From: CBDAPU01 sp965198875
Lineage (GTDB): Bacteria; Pseudomonadota; Gammaproteobacteria; Eutrophobiales; Eutrophobiaceae
Assembly: GCA_965198875.1 (NCBI GenBank)
Contig: CBDAPU010000001.1
Span: 1,488,001-1,552,000 of the forward strand
DNA: 64,000 nt
Direction of reading: 5' to 3'
Under the pieces are notes generated by a model, which did no database searches, was not told where the DNA came from, and worked only from the letters and a program-made list of their open reading frames with translations. The position numbers and the translations under genes were made by a program. Positions within the stretch are counted from its first letter, which is position 1. Each line of letters opens with the position of its first letter. Shown one piece after another: positions 45,555 through 54,892 of the stretch.

Positions 45555-46096
45555 GAGCCGGCTTAAGCGCTTGTTTGCTCTTCTGCCTTTCCATGAAGGT
45601 GGCCGCCGCCGGGGAGATCAAAGTGACCCATGTTTCAAGTGAGTTAATGGAAAATTATTACTACCTTAACGCACAGATAGATTTTGATTTTAACGATGAT
45701 GTACTAGGAGCGTTAAACCATGGGGTTGAGTTAAACATAGACATCATTATAGAGGTGAAGATCAAACGGCGATGGCTGTGGGATAAGCTATACAAACAGG
45801 ACGTCATTCAATTTAAACTCAATTATCACCCCTTATCTTCCCTGTATGTGGTAACCCGCCTTGATAATTCTGAGCGACGACAATTTAACTCGCTCAACGA
45901 CGCCTTGCAGCATTTGGGCGGGGTTAATCGTTATTTTTTGTTAAATAACGATAATGTCAAGGCCGGGCACAGGCTGACGGGCCTGCTCAAGGCAAAGCTG
46001 AATGTGGATGACCTGCCAACCGCCTTAAAGCCCATTACGTTCATATCAAGCCAATGGCAGCTAGACAGTCAATGGTATCAATGGAACATTAACTAA
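45551..46096 (+). CDS. DUF4390 exported protein
   Basis: The 181-residue protein has a signal peptide (about residues 1-20, ending VAAAG) and a beta-rich body with YYLNAQIDFDFND and IIIEVKIKRRWLWD, characteristic of DUF4390. Genes of this family stand between rsmB and ntrY in many proteobacteria. The function is unknown; a periplasmic partner of the NtrY sensor is an inference from synteny only. It overlaps rsmB by 4 bases. Confidence 0.85.
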   Translation: MRAGLSACLLFCLSMKVAAAGEIKVTHVSSELMENYYYLNAQIDFDFNDDVLGALNHGVELNIDIIIEVKIKRRWLWDKLYKQDVIQFKLNYHPLSSLYVVTRLDNSERRQFNSLNDALQHLGGVNRYFLLNNDNVKAGHRLTGLLKAKLNVDDLPTALKPITFISSQWQLDSQWYQWNIN

Positions 46097-46097
46097 C

Positions 46098-48308
46098 ATG
46101 CGATACGGCGCACAGATCATACTCATTATCGGCGTTGCGCTGTTCTTTTTTATGCTCGCCTCCCTGCTAGTGATGAGCCAGGCGCTGCAAAACTCGACCC
46201 AGTTTGATCAACTCTACTTTGCCCTGTTGTTGTTCAATACCCTGGGGTTACTGACGTTGATCATCTTAATCAGTATCAACCTTCGCGGCTTAATAAAACA
46301 ACTGCGAGATAAGACCCCGGGGGCACGCCTCACCGTGCGTATGCTCGGCATGTTTGTCCTTCTGTCCATCACACCGGTTCTTATTTTGTATTATTTTTCA
46401 CTGGATTTTCTCCATCGGGGCGTCGATAGCTGGTTCGATCTGCGTGTCGAGCAGGCCCTGGAGGACTCCCTTGAACTCAGCCGACTTGCTCTGGATACGC
46501 GCATGAAAGAAATACTCAGGCAAACGGAAAAAATGGCGGAAGACATCGCCATCACCAGCGATACATTGATCCCCTTTGAAATTGATCAATTTCGGATCAG
46601 GAGCGACGCCAGTGAACTCACTATCATGAGCAAACAGGGCGCCATAGTCGCTTCCAGCTCGGCCTTCACTGAGGGTCTTGTACCTGAGCCACCGGGCGAT
46701 ACGGTGCTCCTTCAGGTGCAACAGGGCAACAGCTACATTGGCCTTGATAAGATCAGCGATGCCGGGCTCACTATCCGCGTGGTGGTGAATGTGCCGACGG
46801 CGGGTAGGCGTGATGATCCCAGGATCATTCAGGCGTTATTCCCGGTCACGGAAAAGGCGAACCAACTGGCCGGCAGCGTTGAGTCCGCTTTCACGCAATA
46901 TAAAGAGCTGTCCTTCCTTAGGGGGCAACTGAAGATCAGCTTCATCGTGATCCTGACTATGGTGTTGCTTTTCAGTATATTCTCCGCCGTGTGGGCGGCG
47001 TTCTACTCCGCCAGGAAATTAGCCGCACCCATATGCGATCTGGCTGAGGGCACAAAATCGGTGGCCGATGGGGACTATCACACCATCTTGCCCATTGTCG
47101 GCAATGATGAGCTTGGCTTTTTGATCGCCTCATTTAATGATATGACCCGCAAGATTGCCAGCGCCAGGGACGTGGCGAGGCAAAGCCAGCATAAGGCCGA
47201 GATCCAGCATAAATACCTGGCGGCGGTGCTGGGGCGGTTATCATCCGGTGTGCTGGTGCTGGATGATGAGAAGAGGCTGCGAACGGCGAACATCAGTAGC
47301 GGTGAGATATTAAAGATAGCCATCGATGAGATGACTGGGTGTTCGCTACGGCAAATAGCAAAGCGATATGGCTATCTCGAACAACTGCATCAACTCTGCA
47401 ATAAACACATCGACAGCGCCTCCCCCGATTGGCGTGAACAGATCACGCTGTTCGCCGCCAGTGGACGGCAAATTTTACTCTGCAGCGGCGCCTCCCTTGT
47501 CTTGGCCAGAGAGGAGGCCCCGGTGCATGTGATTGTTTTTGACGATATTACCGCCCTGGTGCAGGGCCAGCGTGATGCGGCATGGAGCGAGATGGCAAGA
47601 CGACTGGCCCATGAGATTAAAAACCCACTCACACCGATACAACTGGCGGCGGAGAAACTGCGGGCGAAATACCTTACCGCCGCCACGCATCAAGACGCCG
47701 ACATGCTGGATCGTTTAACGACTACCATCATCCATCAGGTTATAACCATGAAGAACATGGTGGACACATTCTCTGAATACGCCCGCCCGCCGGTTATGTC
47801 ACCTGAATATATCGATCTCAATGGATTGCTTGAAGAGGTGGCCGATCTCTACAAGACTATGGACGCTAACGTATCCATCCGCCTTGATCTGACGAAAAAC
47901 CTGCCTGCGATCACAGCGGATCCGGGCAAGTTACGACAGGTATTGAATAATGTGCTGAACAACGCCTTCGACGCCAGCGACCCGGCAGAACCTGCCCATC
48001 TGCACATCTCAACCTCCTATGTCTGTGCATCGGCTATGGGCTACATCGAAACCCGCATTAGCGATTCGGGTTCCGGGATCAGTGAGGATATAATCACCAC
48101 ATTATTTGAACCCTACGTCACCACCAGGCAAAAAGGCACTGGCCTTGGGCTTGCGATTGTGAAAAAAATCATTGAAGAGCACAGTGGACTGGTCTGGATT
48201 GAAAACAATGCCGACGGGCCGGGGGCCTGCGTCACCATAAGACTGCCGATACCCGCAAAGGCACAGGGGCGCGAGATTGATTTTTCCACAATTAAAGAGG
48301 CGGTATGA
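46098..48308 (+). CDS. ntrY: NtrY-like membrane sensor histidine kinase
   Basis: The 736-residue protein has N-terminal membrane helices (about 7-27, 37-57, 78-97) and another near 280, enclosing an extracytoplasmic sensing region, then a HAMP-type linker (KLAAPICDLAEGTKSVADGDY), a PAS-like segment, the phospho-acceptor box MARRLAHEIKNPLTPIQ and an HATPase domain with GTGLGLAIVKKIIEEH. NtrY senses nitrogen, redox or envelope conditions and phosphorylates NtrX. It overlaps ntrX by 4 bases. Confidence 0.93.
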   Translation: MRYGAQIILIIGVALFFFMLASLLVMSQALQNSTQFDQLYFALLLFNTLGLLTLIILISINLRGLIKQLRDKTPGARLTVRMLGMFVLLSITPVLILYYFSLDFLHRGVDSWFDLRVEQALEDSLELSRLALDTRMKEILRQTEKMAEDIAITSDTLIPFEIDQFRIRSDASELTIMSKQGAIVASSSAFTEGLVPEPPGDTVLLQVQQGNSYIGLDKISDAGLTIRVVVNVPTAGRRDDPRIIQALFPVTEKANQLAGSVESAFTQYKELSFLRGQLKISFIVILTMVLLFSIFSAVWAAFYSARKLAAPICDLAEGTKSVADGDYHTILPIVGNDELGFLIASFNDMTRKIASARDVARQSQHKAEIQHKYLAAVLGRLSSGVLVLDDEKRLRTANISSGEILKIAIDEMTGCSLRQIAKRYGYLEQLHQLCNKHIDSASPDWREQITLFAASGRQILLCSGASLVLAREEAPVHVIVFDDITALVQGQRDAAWSEMARRLAHEIKNPLTPIQLAAEKLRAKYLTAATHQDADMLDRLTTTIIHQVITMKNMVDTFSEYARPPVMSPEYIDLNGLLEEVADLYKTMDANVSIRLDLTKNLPAITADPGKLRQVLNNVLNNAFDASDPAEPAHLHISTSYVCASAMGYIETRISDSGSGISEDIITTLFEPYVTTRQKGTGLGLAIVKKIIEEHSGLVWIENNADGPGACVTIRLPIPAKAQGREIDFSTIKEAV

Positions 48309-49660
48309 TGGCTGAGAAGATCCTGGTTGTTGACGATGAGCCGGCCATCAGGGATCTGGTGGCGGAAATTCTGCTCGATGAGGGGTTTGATGTCGCCACT
48401 GCCGAAGATGGAGAGACGGCACGGGGCCTGCTGGAGCGTTTTCACCCCCATCTCATCCTGCTGGATATCTGGATGCCGGACATCGACGGGATCAGCTTGT
48501 TAAAAGAATGGCGGGAGGCGGGAAAACTGCCCGGCCCGGTGGTGATGATGTCAGGTCACGGGAATGTTGAAACCGCCGTTGAGGCCACCCGCCTGGGCGC
48601 TTATGATTATCTGGAAAAACCCCTATCTCTGGCCAAGCTGGTGTTGACCATCAACAACGCCTTGCAGGCCTACCGACTGCAAAATGAAAACATAAGATTA
48701 AGGCAGTCCTCTCAAGCGGCGACTGACATCATCGGTAGAAGTGAAGCCATCACCGGTTTGCGCCAGCAACTACAAAGAATCGCCCATCACGACACCCCGG
48801 TTTTAATCATCGGTGAGTCCGGCACCGATAAAGAGGCGATTGCCCGATACCTGCATAGGCAAAGCGACCGCCAGCATGAGCCATTTATCTCGATGAGTGT
48901 CTCTGCGCTCTCACCGACTACCGCTATTAACGAGATTTACGGTGAAGATGCGGGGCATGAAATCATCCACGGCCTCATCGACAGGGCCGAAAGCGGCGCC
49001 CTTTTTATCAAGGATATTGCCGATATGGATCTGAAGACCCAGGCACATCTTCAAAACACATTGCAAAGCAGGGCTTACAAACGGGTGAACGGCGCATCAC
49101 CGGTGAACATGGACGCCAGGATCATGGCGGCCACGCGCCATCGTCTTGATGATAAAGTAAAGGCCGGTGCGTTCAGAAGTGATCTGTATTTTCAACTGAA
49201 CGTGGTGCCTGTTAACGTGCCGCCGCTGAGGGCCTGTTATGAAGATGTACCGGATATTCTAAACTATTTCGTAAACGACTTTGTGGCGCGGGAGGGTTTG
49301 CCATATCGGCATTTCACCACCGCAGCACAAAACAGGCTGCGCCGGTATAGCTGGCCGGGCAACACCCGGGAATTAAAAAACCTGGTGCAACGGATGTTAA
49401 TACTGGGCGAGGATACATCCATTGAACTTGAGGAGGTCGAGCTGGCATTGGGCGAGCAACCGCCGGGCAGAGATGCTGATGACGTCGGAAACTTTGATCT
49501 GCCATTACGCAGGGCGAGGGAGAATTTTGAAAAAGCCTATCTGGAGTATCAACTGAAACAGGCCCATGGCAGCGTCAGCAAGATCGCAAAAATTGCCGGC
49601 ATGGAGCGCACCCATCTATACAGGAAGTTGAAATCTCTCGGCATTGATATCAAGAACTAG
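48305..49660 (+). CDS. ntrX: NtrX-like response regulator with a degenerate sigma-54-activator domain
   Basis: The 451-residue protein has an intact receiver domain (acidic pair in VVDDEP, phospho-acceptor D54 in LLDIWMPD, K105) and a C-terminal Fis-type helix-turn-helix (HGSVSKIAKIAGMERTHLYRKL). The central AAA+ domain, however, is degraded: Walker A reads GESGTDKE instead of GESGTGKE, the GAFTGA loop is missing, and Walker B reads ALFIKDIAD instead of the usual LFLDEI. ATP hydrolysis and sigma-54 activation are therefore doubtful; it may act as a sigma-70-type activator or repressor. It is coupled to ntrY and followed by trkA. Confidence 0.9.
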   Translation: MMAEKILVVDDEPAIRDLVAEILLDEGFDVATAEDGETARGLLERFHPHLILLDIWMPDIDGISLLKEWREAGKLPGPVVMMSGHGNVETAVEATRLGAYDYLEKPLSLAKLVLTINNALQAYRLQNENIRLRQSSQAATDIIGRSEAITGLRQQLQRIAHHDTPVLIIGESGTDKEAIARYLHRQSDRQHEPFISMSVSALSPTTAINEIYGEDAGHEIIHGLIDRAESGALFIKDIADMDLKTQAHLQNTLQSRAYKRVNGASPVNMDARIMAATRHRLDDKVKAGAFRSDLYFQLNVVPVNVPPLRACYEDVPDILNYFVNDFVAREGLPYRHFTTAAQNRLRRYSWPGNTRELKNLVQRMLILGEDTSIELEEVELALGEQPPGRDADDVGNFDLPLRRARENFEKAYLEYQLKQAHGSVSKIAKIAGMERTHLYRKLKSLGIDIKN

Positions 49661-49696
49661 CAACCGCCCGTTATCATCACAGCCAATGATCGCGCT

Positions 49697-51070
49697 ATGA
49701 AAATCATCATCCTGGGGGCAGGCCAGGTGGGCTCATCGGTGGCCGCCAATCTTTGCAGTGAAGCGAACGACATTACCGTTATCGATCACGACCCCCATGT
49801 TCTGCATGGCCTTCAGGAAAGACATGACTTGCAGACCATAAACGGTATCGCATCACACCCTTCCGTATTAGCGAAAGCAGGGGGTAATGATGCGGATATG
49901 ATCATCGCCGTGACCAACAGCGATGAGACCAACATGGTCGCCTGTCAGGTGGCTTATACGGTCTTTCACACGCCCACAAAAATTGCCCGTGTTCGAAACA
50001 ACGAATACCTGAAAAATACCCTGCTATTTGCACAGGAAGCCCTGCCCGTTGATGTGTTGATCAGTCCAGAGCAATTAGTCACGGAATACATCGAGCGGCT
50101 GATCAGTTTCCCCGGGGCATTACAGGTGCTGGACTTCGCCAATGGCAATGCACAGATGGTCGCCGTTAAAATTGCCGAGCAAAGCCCGTTGATCGGCGAG
50201 AAAATAGCGCGCCTGCCCGAGCGCTTGCCCGTAGCTGACTTCAGGATCGTGTCAATTTTTCGCGGCGGGCAAGCCATTATTCCTGACGGCTACACTGAAA
50301 TCCATCAGGAAGATGAGGTGTTTATTATTGGCTCGCCCAAATGTATCCGCGCACTCTTAAAATCCATCCGCCTGAAAGACAGGCCGGTAAAACGTATTGT
50401 GATCGCAAGCGGCGGCAACATCGGCATACGGCTGGCGAAATTACTGGAAAACAAGTATCAGGTGAAAGTGATAGAGCTCTCGGCGCCGCAGGCACAAAAA
50501 GCCTCAGAGCAATTAAACAACACCATTGTGCTTAACGGTGACGCCGCCGATGAAGAGTTGTTAATCGAAGAGAACATTGATGATACCGATGTGTTTTGTG
50601 CCCTGACCAATGCCGATGAGGCCAATATTATCTCCTGCATGTTAGCCAAGCGCCTGGGGGCGAGAAAGGTGATGGCCTTGATCAACCGGGCGGCTTATGT
50701 GGACCTGGTGCAAAGTGACGTCATTGATATCGCCATATCGCCACAACAGGCCACCATCGGCAGCCTGCTGGCGCACATCAGAAAAGGTGATGTGGTTGTC
50801 GTCCACTCGTTACGACGTGGCGCCGCCGAGGCCATTGAAGCCATCGCCCATGGCGATGAGAAATCATCTCATGTGGTCGGCAGAACGATTGCGGCGATCG
50901 CATTACCTGCGAGCACCAGCATCGGCGCTATCGTGCGAAATGGTCATGTGATTATCGCCCATCATGACACGGTCGTTGAGTCCGAAGATCATGTTATTTT
51001 GCTGGTTGCCGATAAAAAACGGGTGCCTGAGGTAGAGCGATTGTTTCAGGTCAGCGTCACTTTCCTGTGA
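49697..51070 (+). CDS. trkA: Trk potassium uptake regulatory NAD-binding protein TrkA
   Basis: The 457-residue cytoplasmic protein consists of two RCK halves: the first begins MKIIILGAGQVGSSVAANL with the NAD-binding GxGxxG, the second near 232 (RIVIASGGNIGIRLAKLL), each followed by a TrkA-C domain. It gates the TrkH/TrkG potassium transporter in response to nucleotides. It is 36 bases downstream of ntrX and 59 bases before trkH, likely one operon. Confidence 0.95.
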   Translation: MKIIILGAGQVGSSVAANLCSEANDITVIDHDPHVLHGLQERHDLQTINGIASHPSVLAKAGGNDADMIIAVTNSDETNMVACQVAYTVFHTPTKIARVRNNEYLKNTLLFAQEALPVDVLISPEQLVTEYIERLISFPGALQVLDFANGNAQMVAVKIAEQSPLIGEKIARLPERLPVADFRIVSIFRGGQAIIPDGYTEIHQEDEVFIIGSPKCIRALLKSIRLKDRPVKRIVIASGGNIGIRLAKLLENKYQVKVIELSAPQAQKASEQLNNTIVLNGDAADEELLIEENIDDTDVFCALTNADEANIISCMLAKRLGARKVMALINRAAYVDLVQSDVIDIAISPQQATIGSLLAHIRKGDVVVVHSLRRGAAEAIEAIAHGDEKSSHVVGRTIAAIALPASTSIGAIVRNGHVIIAHHDTVVESEDHVILLVADKKRVPEVERLFQVSVTFL

Positions 51071-51129
51071 CCGTAAGGCAAGCGGGTATTTTAATCCGGC
51101 GGCAGTCAGTCCACTTCATCTGATCGACA

Positions 51130-52578
51130 ATGCAAATAACCGTCATTCAAAAGATCCTGGGGTTGCTGTTGGGGTTGTTCAGTATCGCCATGTTACCGCC
51201 ACTGGCGATAGCGCTGTTTTCACAGGACGGCGCCACAGTGGTTTTCCTGCAATCGTTTCTGATCATTCTAACGCCGGGGTTGTTGCTGTGGTTTCCGGTG
51301 CGTCATGTCAACAGGGATTTGCGTCTGCGCGATGGCTTTATTGTGGTTGTGTTGTTTTGGGTGGTGCTTGGGATCAGCGGTGCGGCGCCTTTGTTGTTAT
51401 CTTCCCTGAAGATGTCTTTTACCGATGCGGTATTTGAGTCCATCTCCGGACTAACCACCACCGGGGCCACGGTCATCACCGGCCTTAACGACTTGCCCGC
51501 ATCCATCTTATTCTACAGACAGACGCTACAATGGCTGGGGGGCATGGGCATTATCGTGCTCGCCGTGGCCGTCCTGCCCATGCTCGGTGTCGGCGGGATG
51601 CAGCTCTACCGCGCCGAGACGCCGGGACCCATCAAAGACTCAAAACTCACCCCAAGAATTACCGAAACCGCCAAGGCATTATGGTATATCTACTTATCCC
51701 TCACCATCGCCTGCGCGCTCATGTACTGGCTGGCGGGCATGTCGTTGTTCGACGCCATCGGCCACAGTTTCTCAACCGTCTCCATTGGGGGTTTTTCAAC
51801 CCATGATCAGAGCATCGGCTATTTCAACAGCGGCTTGATCGATGTGATCGCCGTTATCTTTATGTTGATAGCCGGCATGAACTTCACGTTACACTTCATC
51901 AGTTGGCGCTCCCTCAGCTTAACCCCCTACTGGCGGGATGCGGAAGTGAAAACCTTCATGGGTGTATTAACGGCAATATGTATTATTTGTTGCGCCTATT
52001 TGATCTACGCCGACAGTTACGGCGATAATCTAACGGCCATGACCCACGGCATTTTTCAGTCGGTTTCCATCGCCACCACCACCGGGTTTACCACCACCAC
52101 CTACCAGAGTTGGCCGACGTTTCTGCCGGTGCTGTTGATTTTCGCCAGCTTCATGGGGGCCTGTGCCGGCTCTACCGGTGGCGGGCTGAAGGTAATACGG
52201 ATCTTGCTGTTATTGAAACAGGGCAGAAGAGAAATTATCCGTCTCGTTCACCCTAACGCCGTTATGCATATTAAAGTGGGGGAGAAGCCGGTAGCCGAGT
52301 CCATTATCCATTCCGTCTGGGGGTTCTTTGCAGCCTATGTGTTGATCTTCGCGATCTTATTGTTGTTGCTCATGGCGACGGGCATGGATCAGATCACCGC
52401 TTTCTCCGCCGTTGCCGCCTGCCTGAACAATCTTGGGCCCGGGTTAGGTGACGTCAGCGCCCATTACGGCGACATAAGCAACATCTCCAAATGGCTTTTG
52501 TGCCTCGCCATGTTATTGGGGCGGCTGGAGATATTCACATTGCTGGTGCTGGTAACCCCCACTTTCTGGCGTAAATAA
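51130..52578 (+). CDS. trkH: Trk potassium transporter membrane subunit TrkH
   Basis: The 482-residue protein has the four-fold membrane-pore-membrane repeat of potassium transporters; the pore-loop filters include ISGLTTTGATVITG, STVSIGGFSTHD, and GACAGSTGGGLKVIR. It imports potassium together with TrkA. The stop codon overlaps the start of the methyltransferase gene (TAATG). Confidence 0.95.
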   Translation: MQITVIQKILGLLLGLFSIAMLPPLAIALFSQDGATVVFLQSFLIILTPGLLLWFPVRHVNRDLRLRDGFIVVVLFWVVLGISGAAPLLLSSLKMSFTDAVFESISGLTTTGATVITGLNDLPASILFYRQTLQWLGGMGIIVLAVAVLPMLGVGGMQLYRAETPGPIKDSKLTPRITETAKALWYIYLSLTIACALMYWLAGMSLFDAIGHSFSTVSIGGFSTHDQSIGYFNSGLIDVIAVIFMLIAGMNFTLHFISWRSLSLTPYWRDAEVKTFMGVLTAICIICCAYLIYADSYGDNLTAMTHGIFQSVSIATTTGFTTTTYQSWPTFLPVLLIFASFMGACAGSTGGGLKVIRILLLLKQGRREIIRLVHPNAVMHIKVGEKPVAESIIHSVWGFFAAYVLIFAILLLLLMATGMDQITAFSAVAACLNNLGPGLGDVSAHYGDISNISKWLLCLAMLLGRLEIFTLLVLVTPTFWRK

Positions 52579-53159
52579 TGAACGATAAGGATAAGAGAAA
52601 ATGGGATGCGCTTCACGCCCGATCAGAGGCCCGCTCGCGCGCGCCGGCAAAAGTATTGCGTGAGCACTCACACCTGTTGCCCGCCACCGGGGAGGCCTTG
52701 GAGCTGGCCTGTGGAGAAGGCGCCAATGCGATACTGCTCGCCGAGCGCGGGCTGATGACTTCAGCATGGGACATTTCAGAAGTGGCCACTCAAAAACTCA
52801 CTAATACAGCAAAAGACCTTGGTGTTTCAATGGCGGTGGCGCAACGTGATGTGGTCGCCTCACCCCCCGCTCCCGGGTCCTTTGACGTGATTGTGATCAG
52901 CCGCTTTTTAGACAGGACCATCGTTGCCGATATCCATGCGGCCCTGCGGGAGAGAGGCTTGCTTTTCTATCAGACCTTTATCCTGGAGAAGGTCTCTGAC
53001 TTCGGCCCGAACAACCCGGACTATCGCCTGGGAGAGAATGAGCTGTTGCAACTGTTCTCGCAGTTACACATTCTCTATTACCATGAAGAAGGCGCGGTGG
53101 GAGAAATCGATGAAGGGCTAAGAGATGAGGCCATGTTGATCGCCCAGAGAAGAGGCTGA
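52578..53159 (+). CDS. Class I SAM-dependent methyltransferase, TehB-like
   Basis: The 193-residue protein has the SAM-binding motif I ALELACGEGANAILLAERG, the acidic motif AWDISEVA and post-motif IVISRFLDR, typical of small methyltransferases such as TehB that act on small molecules. Substrate is unknown. The start overlaps the trkH stop by one base and its stop abuts the next gene, so it belongs to the same transcript. Confidence 0.85.
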   Translation: MNDKDKRKWDALHARSEARSRAPAKVLREHSHLLPATGEALELACGEGANAILLAERGLMTSAWDISEVATQKLTNTAKDLGVSMAVAQRDVVASPPAPGSFDVIVISRFLDRTIVADIHAALRERGLLFYQTFILEKVSDFGPNNPDYRLGENELLQLFSQLHILYYHEEGAVGEIDEGLRDEAMLIAQRRG

Positions 53160-53477
53160 ATGATGGACACATCCGGGTTTGAGGAGATGCTGGCGAGCGG
53201 GCGGGACAACGCCCTGTTGCGATTTACTATGGGCAGCGCCCTCTACAGGCAGGGGCAATTCGAGGATGCAGCGAAACACCTAAAAAAAGCCCTTAAATAC
53301 AACCCGCAACATTCAGCCACATGGAAGCTATACGGACGTGTCCTGGTAGAGCTGGGGAGAGACGATGATGCGCTTACCACATTCAAACAGGGTATTGAAG
53401 TGGCGATGGGGCGGGGAGATGTGCAAGCCGTAAAAGAGATGACCGTCTTTCTAAGGCGTCTTGAAAAGGCCCCTTAG
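53160..53477 (+). CDS. TPR-repeat protein
   Basis: The 105-residue protein carries two to three TPR units (LRFTMGSALYRQGQFEDAAKHL, ATWKLYGRVLVELGRDDDAL), indicating a small protein-interaction module. Its ATG follows immediately after the stop of the methyltransferase gene (a second ATG is at 53163). Function is unknown. Confidence 0.8.
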   Translation: MMDTSGFEEMLASGRDNALLRFTMGSALYRQGQFEDAAKHLKKALKYNPQHSATWKLYGRVLVELGRDDDALTTFKQGIEVAMGRGDVQAVKEMTVFLRRLEKAP

Positions 53478-53571
53478 GTGATCCGTCCCTCGGCTTTAAT
53501 TATAAAACAGCGACATCAATGGATGTGGATGTATTTTTATCAACTGCAAATAGATAAAGACAAACTTGGCC

Positions 53572-54531
53572 TCATTCCAGCAGCGGATCATGTAATTGCA
53601 GCGAGCCGATCAGATCGGTGACATGCTCGACATGGTGTTTGTTCAAATAGGCGACAATGCCGTCATTTAATCGCTTGCACACCAGGGGATCATAGAACAA
53701 GGCCGTACCCACCCCTATCGCGCTGGCGCCCGCAAGTAAAAACTCGATGGCGTCATCACTGGAAGTAATCCCGCCCTGCCCGATAACCGGGATCCGCCGG
53801 TCTTTGCAGATCTGATAAACCTGATGGGTTTTGAGCAGGGCAACCGGTTTGATCGCCGGCCCCGATAAGCCACCCTGGTTATTGCCGAGAACGGGACGGC
53901 GAGCGTCAATATCGATGGCCATACCCGTCATGGTGTTGATCACGGCAAAGGCGTCTGCGCCCGCCTCGATACAAAGCCGTGCGTTTTCGGCAATATCGGT
54001 CTGGTTTGGGGAGAGTTTTATGATCAAGGGCTTGTCCGTCACGCCTCGACATGCGGCAACGACTTTCGCCGACATCTCTGGGTAGTTGCCAAACTGCACC
54101 CCGCCTTCTTTGACGTTAGGGCAGGAGATATTGATCTCCATGGCGTCAATACGGGAGTCGGCGAATATGCGGGTGACCTCGGCGTACTCTTCCACCGTTG
54201 AACCACAGATATTGGCGATGAACCGGGTCTCGGCGAAATCGAGCCCGGGCAAATACTCCCTGACGACCTCCACGGCCCCCGGGTTTTGCAGACCAATGGC
54301 GTTTAACATGCCCATGTATGTCTCCGCCAGCCGATGCGGGTGATTACCCAGACGGGGTTTGAGGGTGGCGCCTTTCAGACAGATGGCGCCCACATCCGCA
54401 TTAGAGAAACCCTTGATGCGGGTATACTCCTCACCAAATCCAACACAACCGGAGAGCAACACCTGTGGCGAATTAAACGCCATCCCACAAAACTCCATGG
54501 CCAATTTCTTATCCGGTTTGGGCGCCGACAT
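53572..54531 (-). CDS. Dihydroorotate dehydrogenase-like flavoprotein (class 1B type)
   Basis: The 319-residue TIM-barrel FMN protein has AIGLQNPGA, the active-site Cys motif EINISCPNVKEGG, VIKLSPN and QGGITSSDDAIEFLLAGASAIGVGTALF, all as in class 1B PyrD (NAD-linked, with a PyrK partner). No pyrK is next to it, so it may use another electron acceptor or a different pyrimidine-like substrate; dihydrouracil dehydrogenases are related. GAGGAACT precedes the ATG. It is convergent with the TPR gene. Confidence 0.85.
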   Translation of the reverse strand: MSAPKPDKKLAMEFCGMAFNSPQVLLSGCVGFGEEYTRIKGFSNADVGAICLKGATLKPRLGNHPHRLAETYMGMLNAIGLQNPGAVEVVREYLPGLDFAETRFIANICGSTVEEYAEVTRIFADSRIDAMEINISCPNVKEGGVQFGNYPEMSAKVVAACRGVTDKPLIIKLSPNQTDIAENARLCIEAGADAFAVINTMTGMAIDIDARRPVLGNNQGGLSGPAIKPVALLKTHQVYQICKDRRIPVIGQGGITSSDDAIEFLLAGASAIGVGTALFYDPLVCKRLNDGIVAYLNKHHVEHVTDLIGSLQLHDPLLE

Positions 54532-54892
54532 AGTTCCTCATCACGTCATGTCAATACAATCCCCGATAACTTATCATAGTTATGGGTAGTCCCCCTCGAA
54601 ATAACCTTATCGCCATCCCGGTTATCGGTAGCGCAAGCGGCATGGGGTTTTATCGGTTTATATGATTTAATCACATGCCTCAACTTAACTACCGGCATCG
54701 ATCCAGGGCCACCTCAACAGCAAAATAATGCCGCGCTATTTCAAGACCCTCCCCGGCAATATGTCACTTGCAACATGATCCACAAACACCACGACATGAT
54801 GGCAACCTGCTTCGCCTCAAAGATACATCACCCCCGACGATGTTGTCTTCATGCACCGCCTCGCCCCCGCAACGATTTTTAAAAGAAGTCCA
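54532..54892. other. Intergenic stretch, nothing recognised
   Basis: These 361 bases separate two minus-strand genes. No protein-like frame, RNA gene or clear terminator could be supported; the promoter of the dihydroorotate dehydrogenase-like gene should lie near its right side of the start at 54531. Confidence 0.4.
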
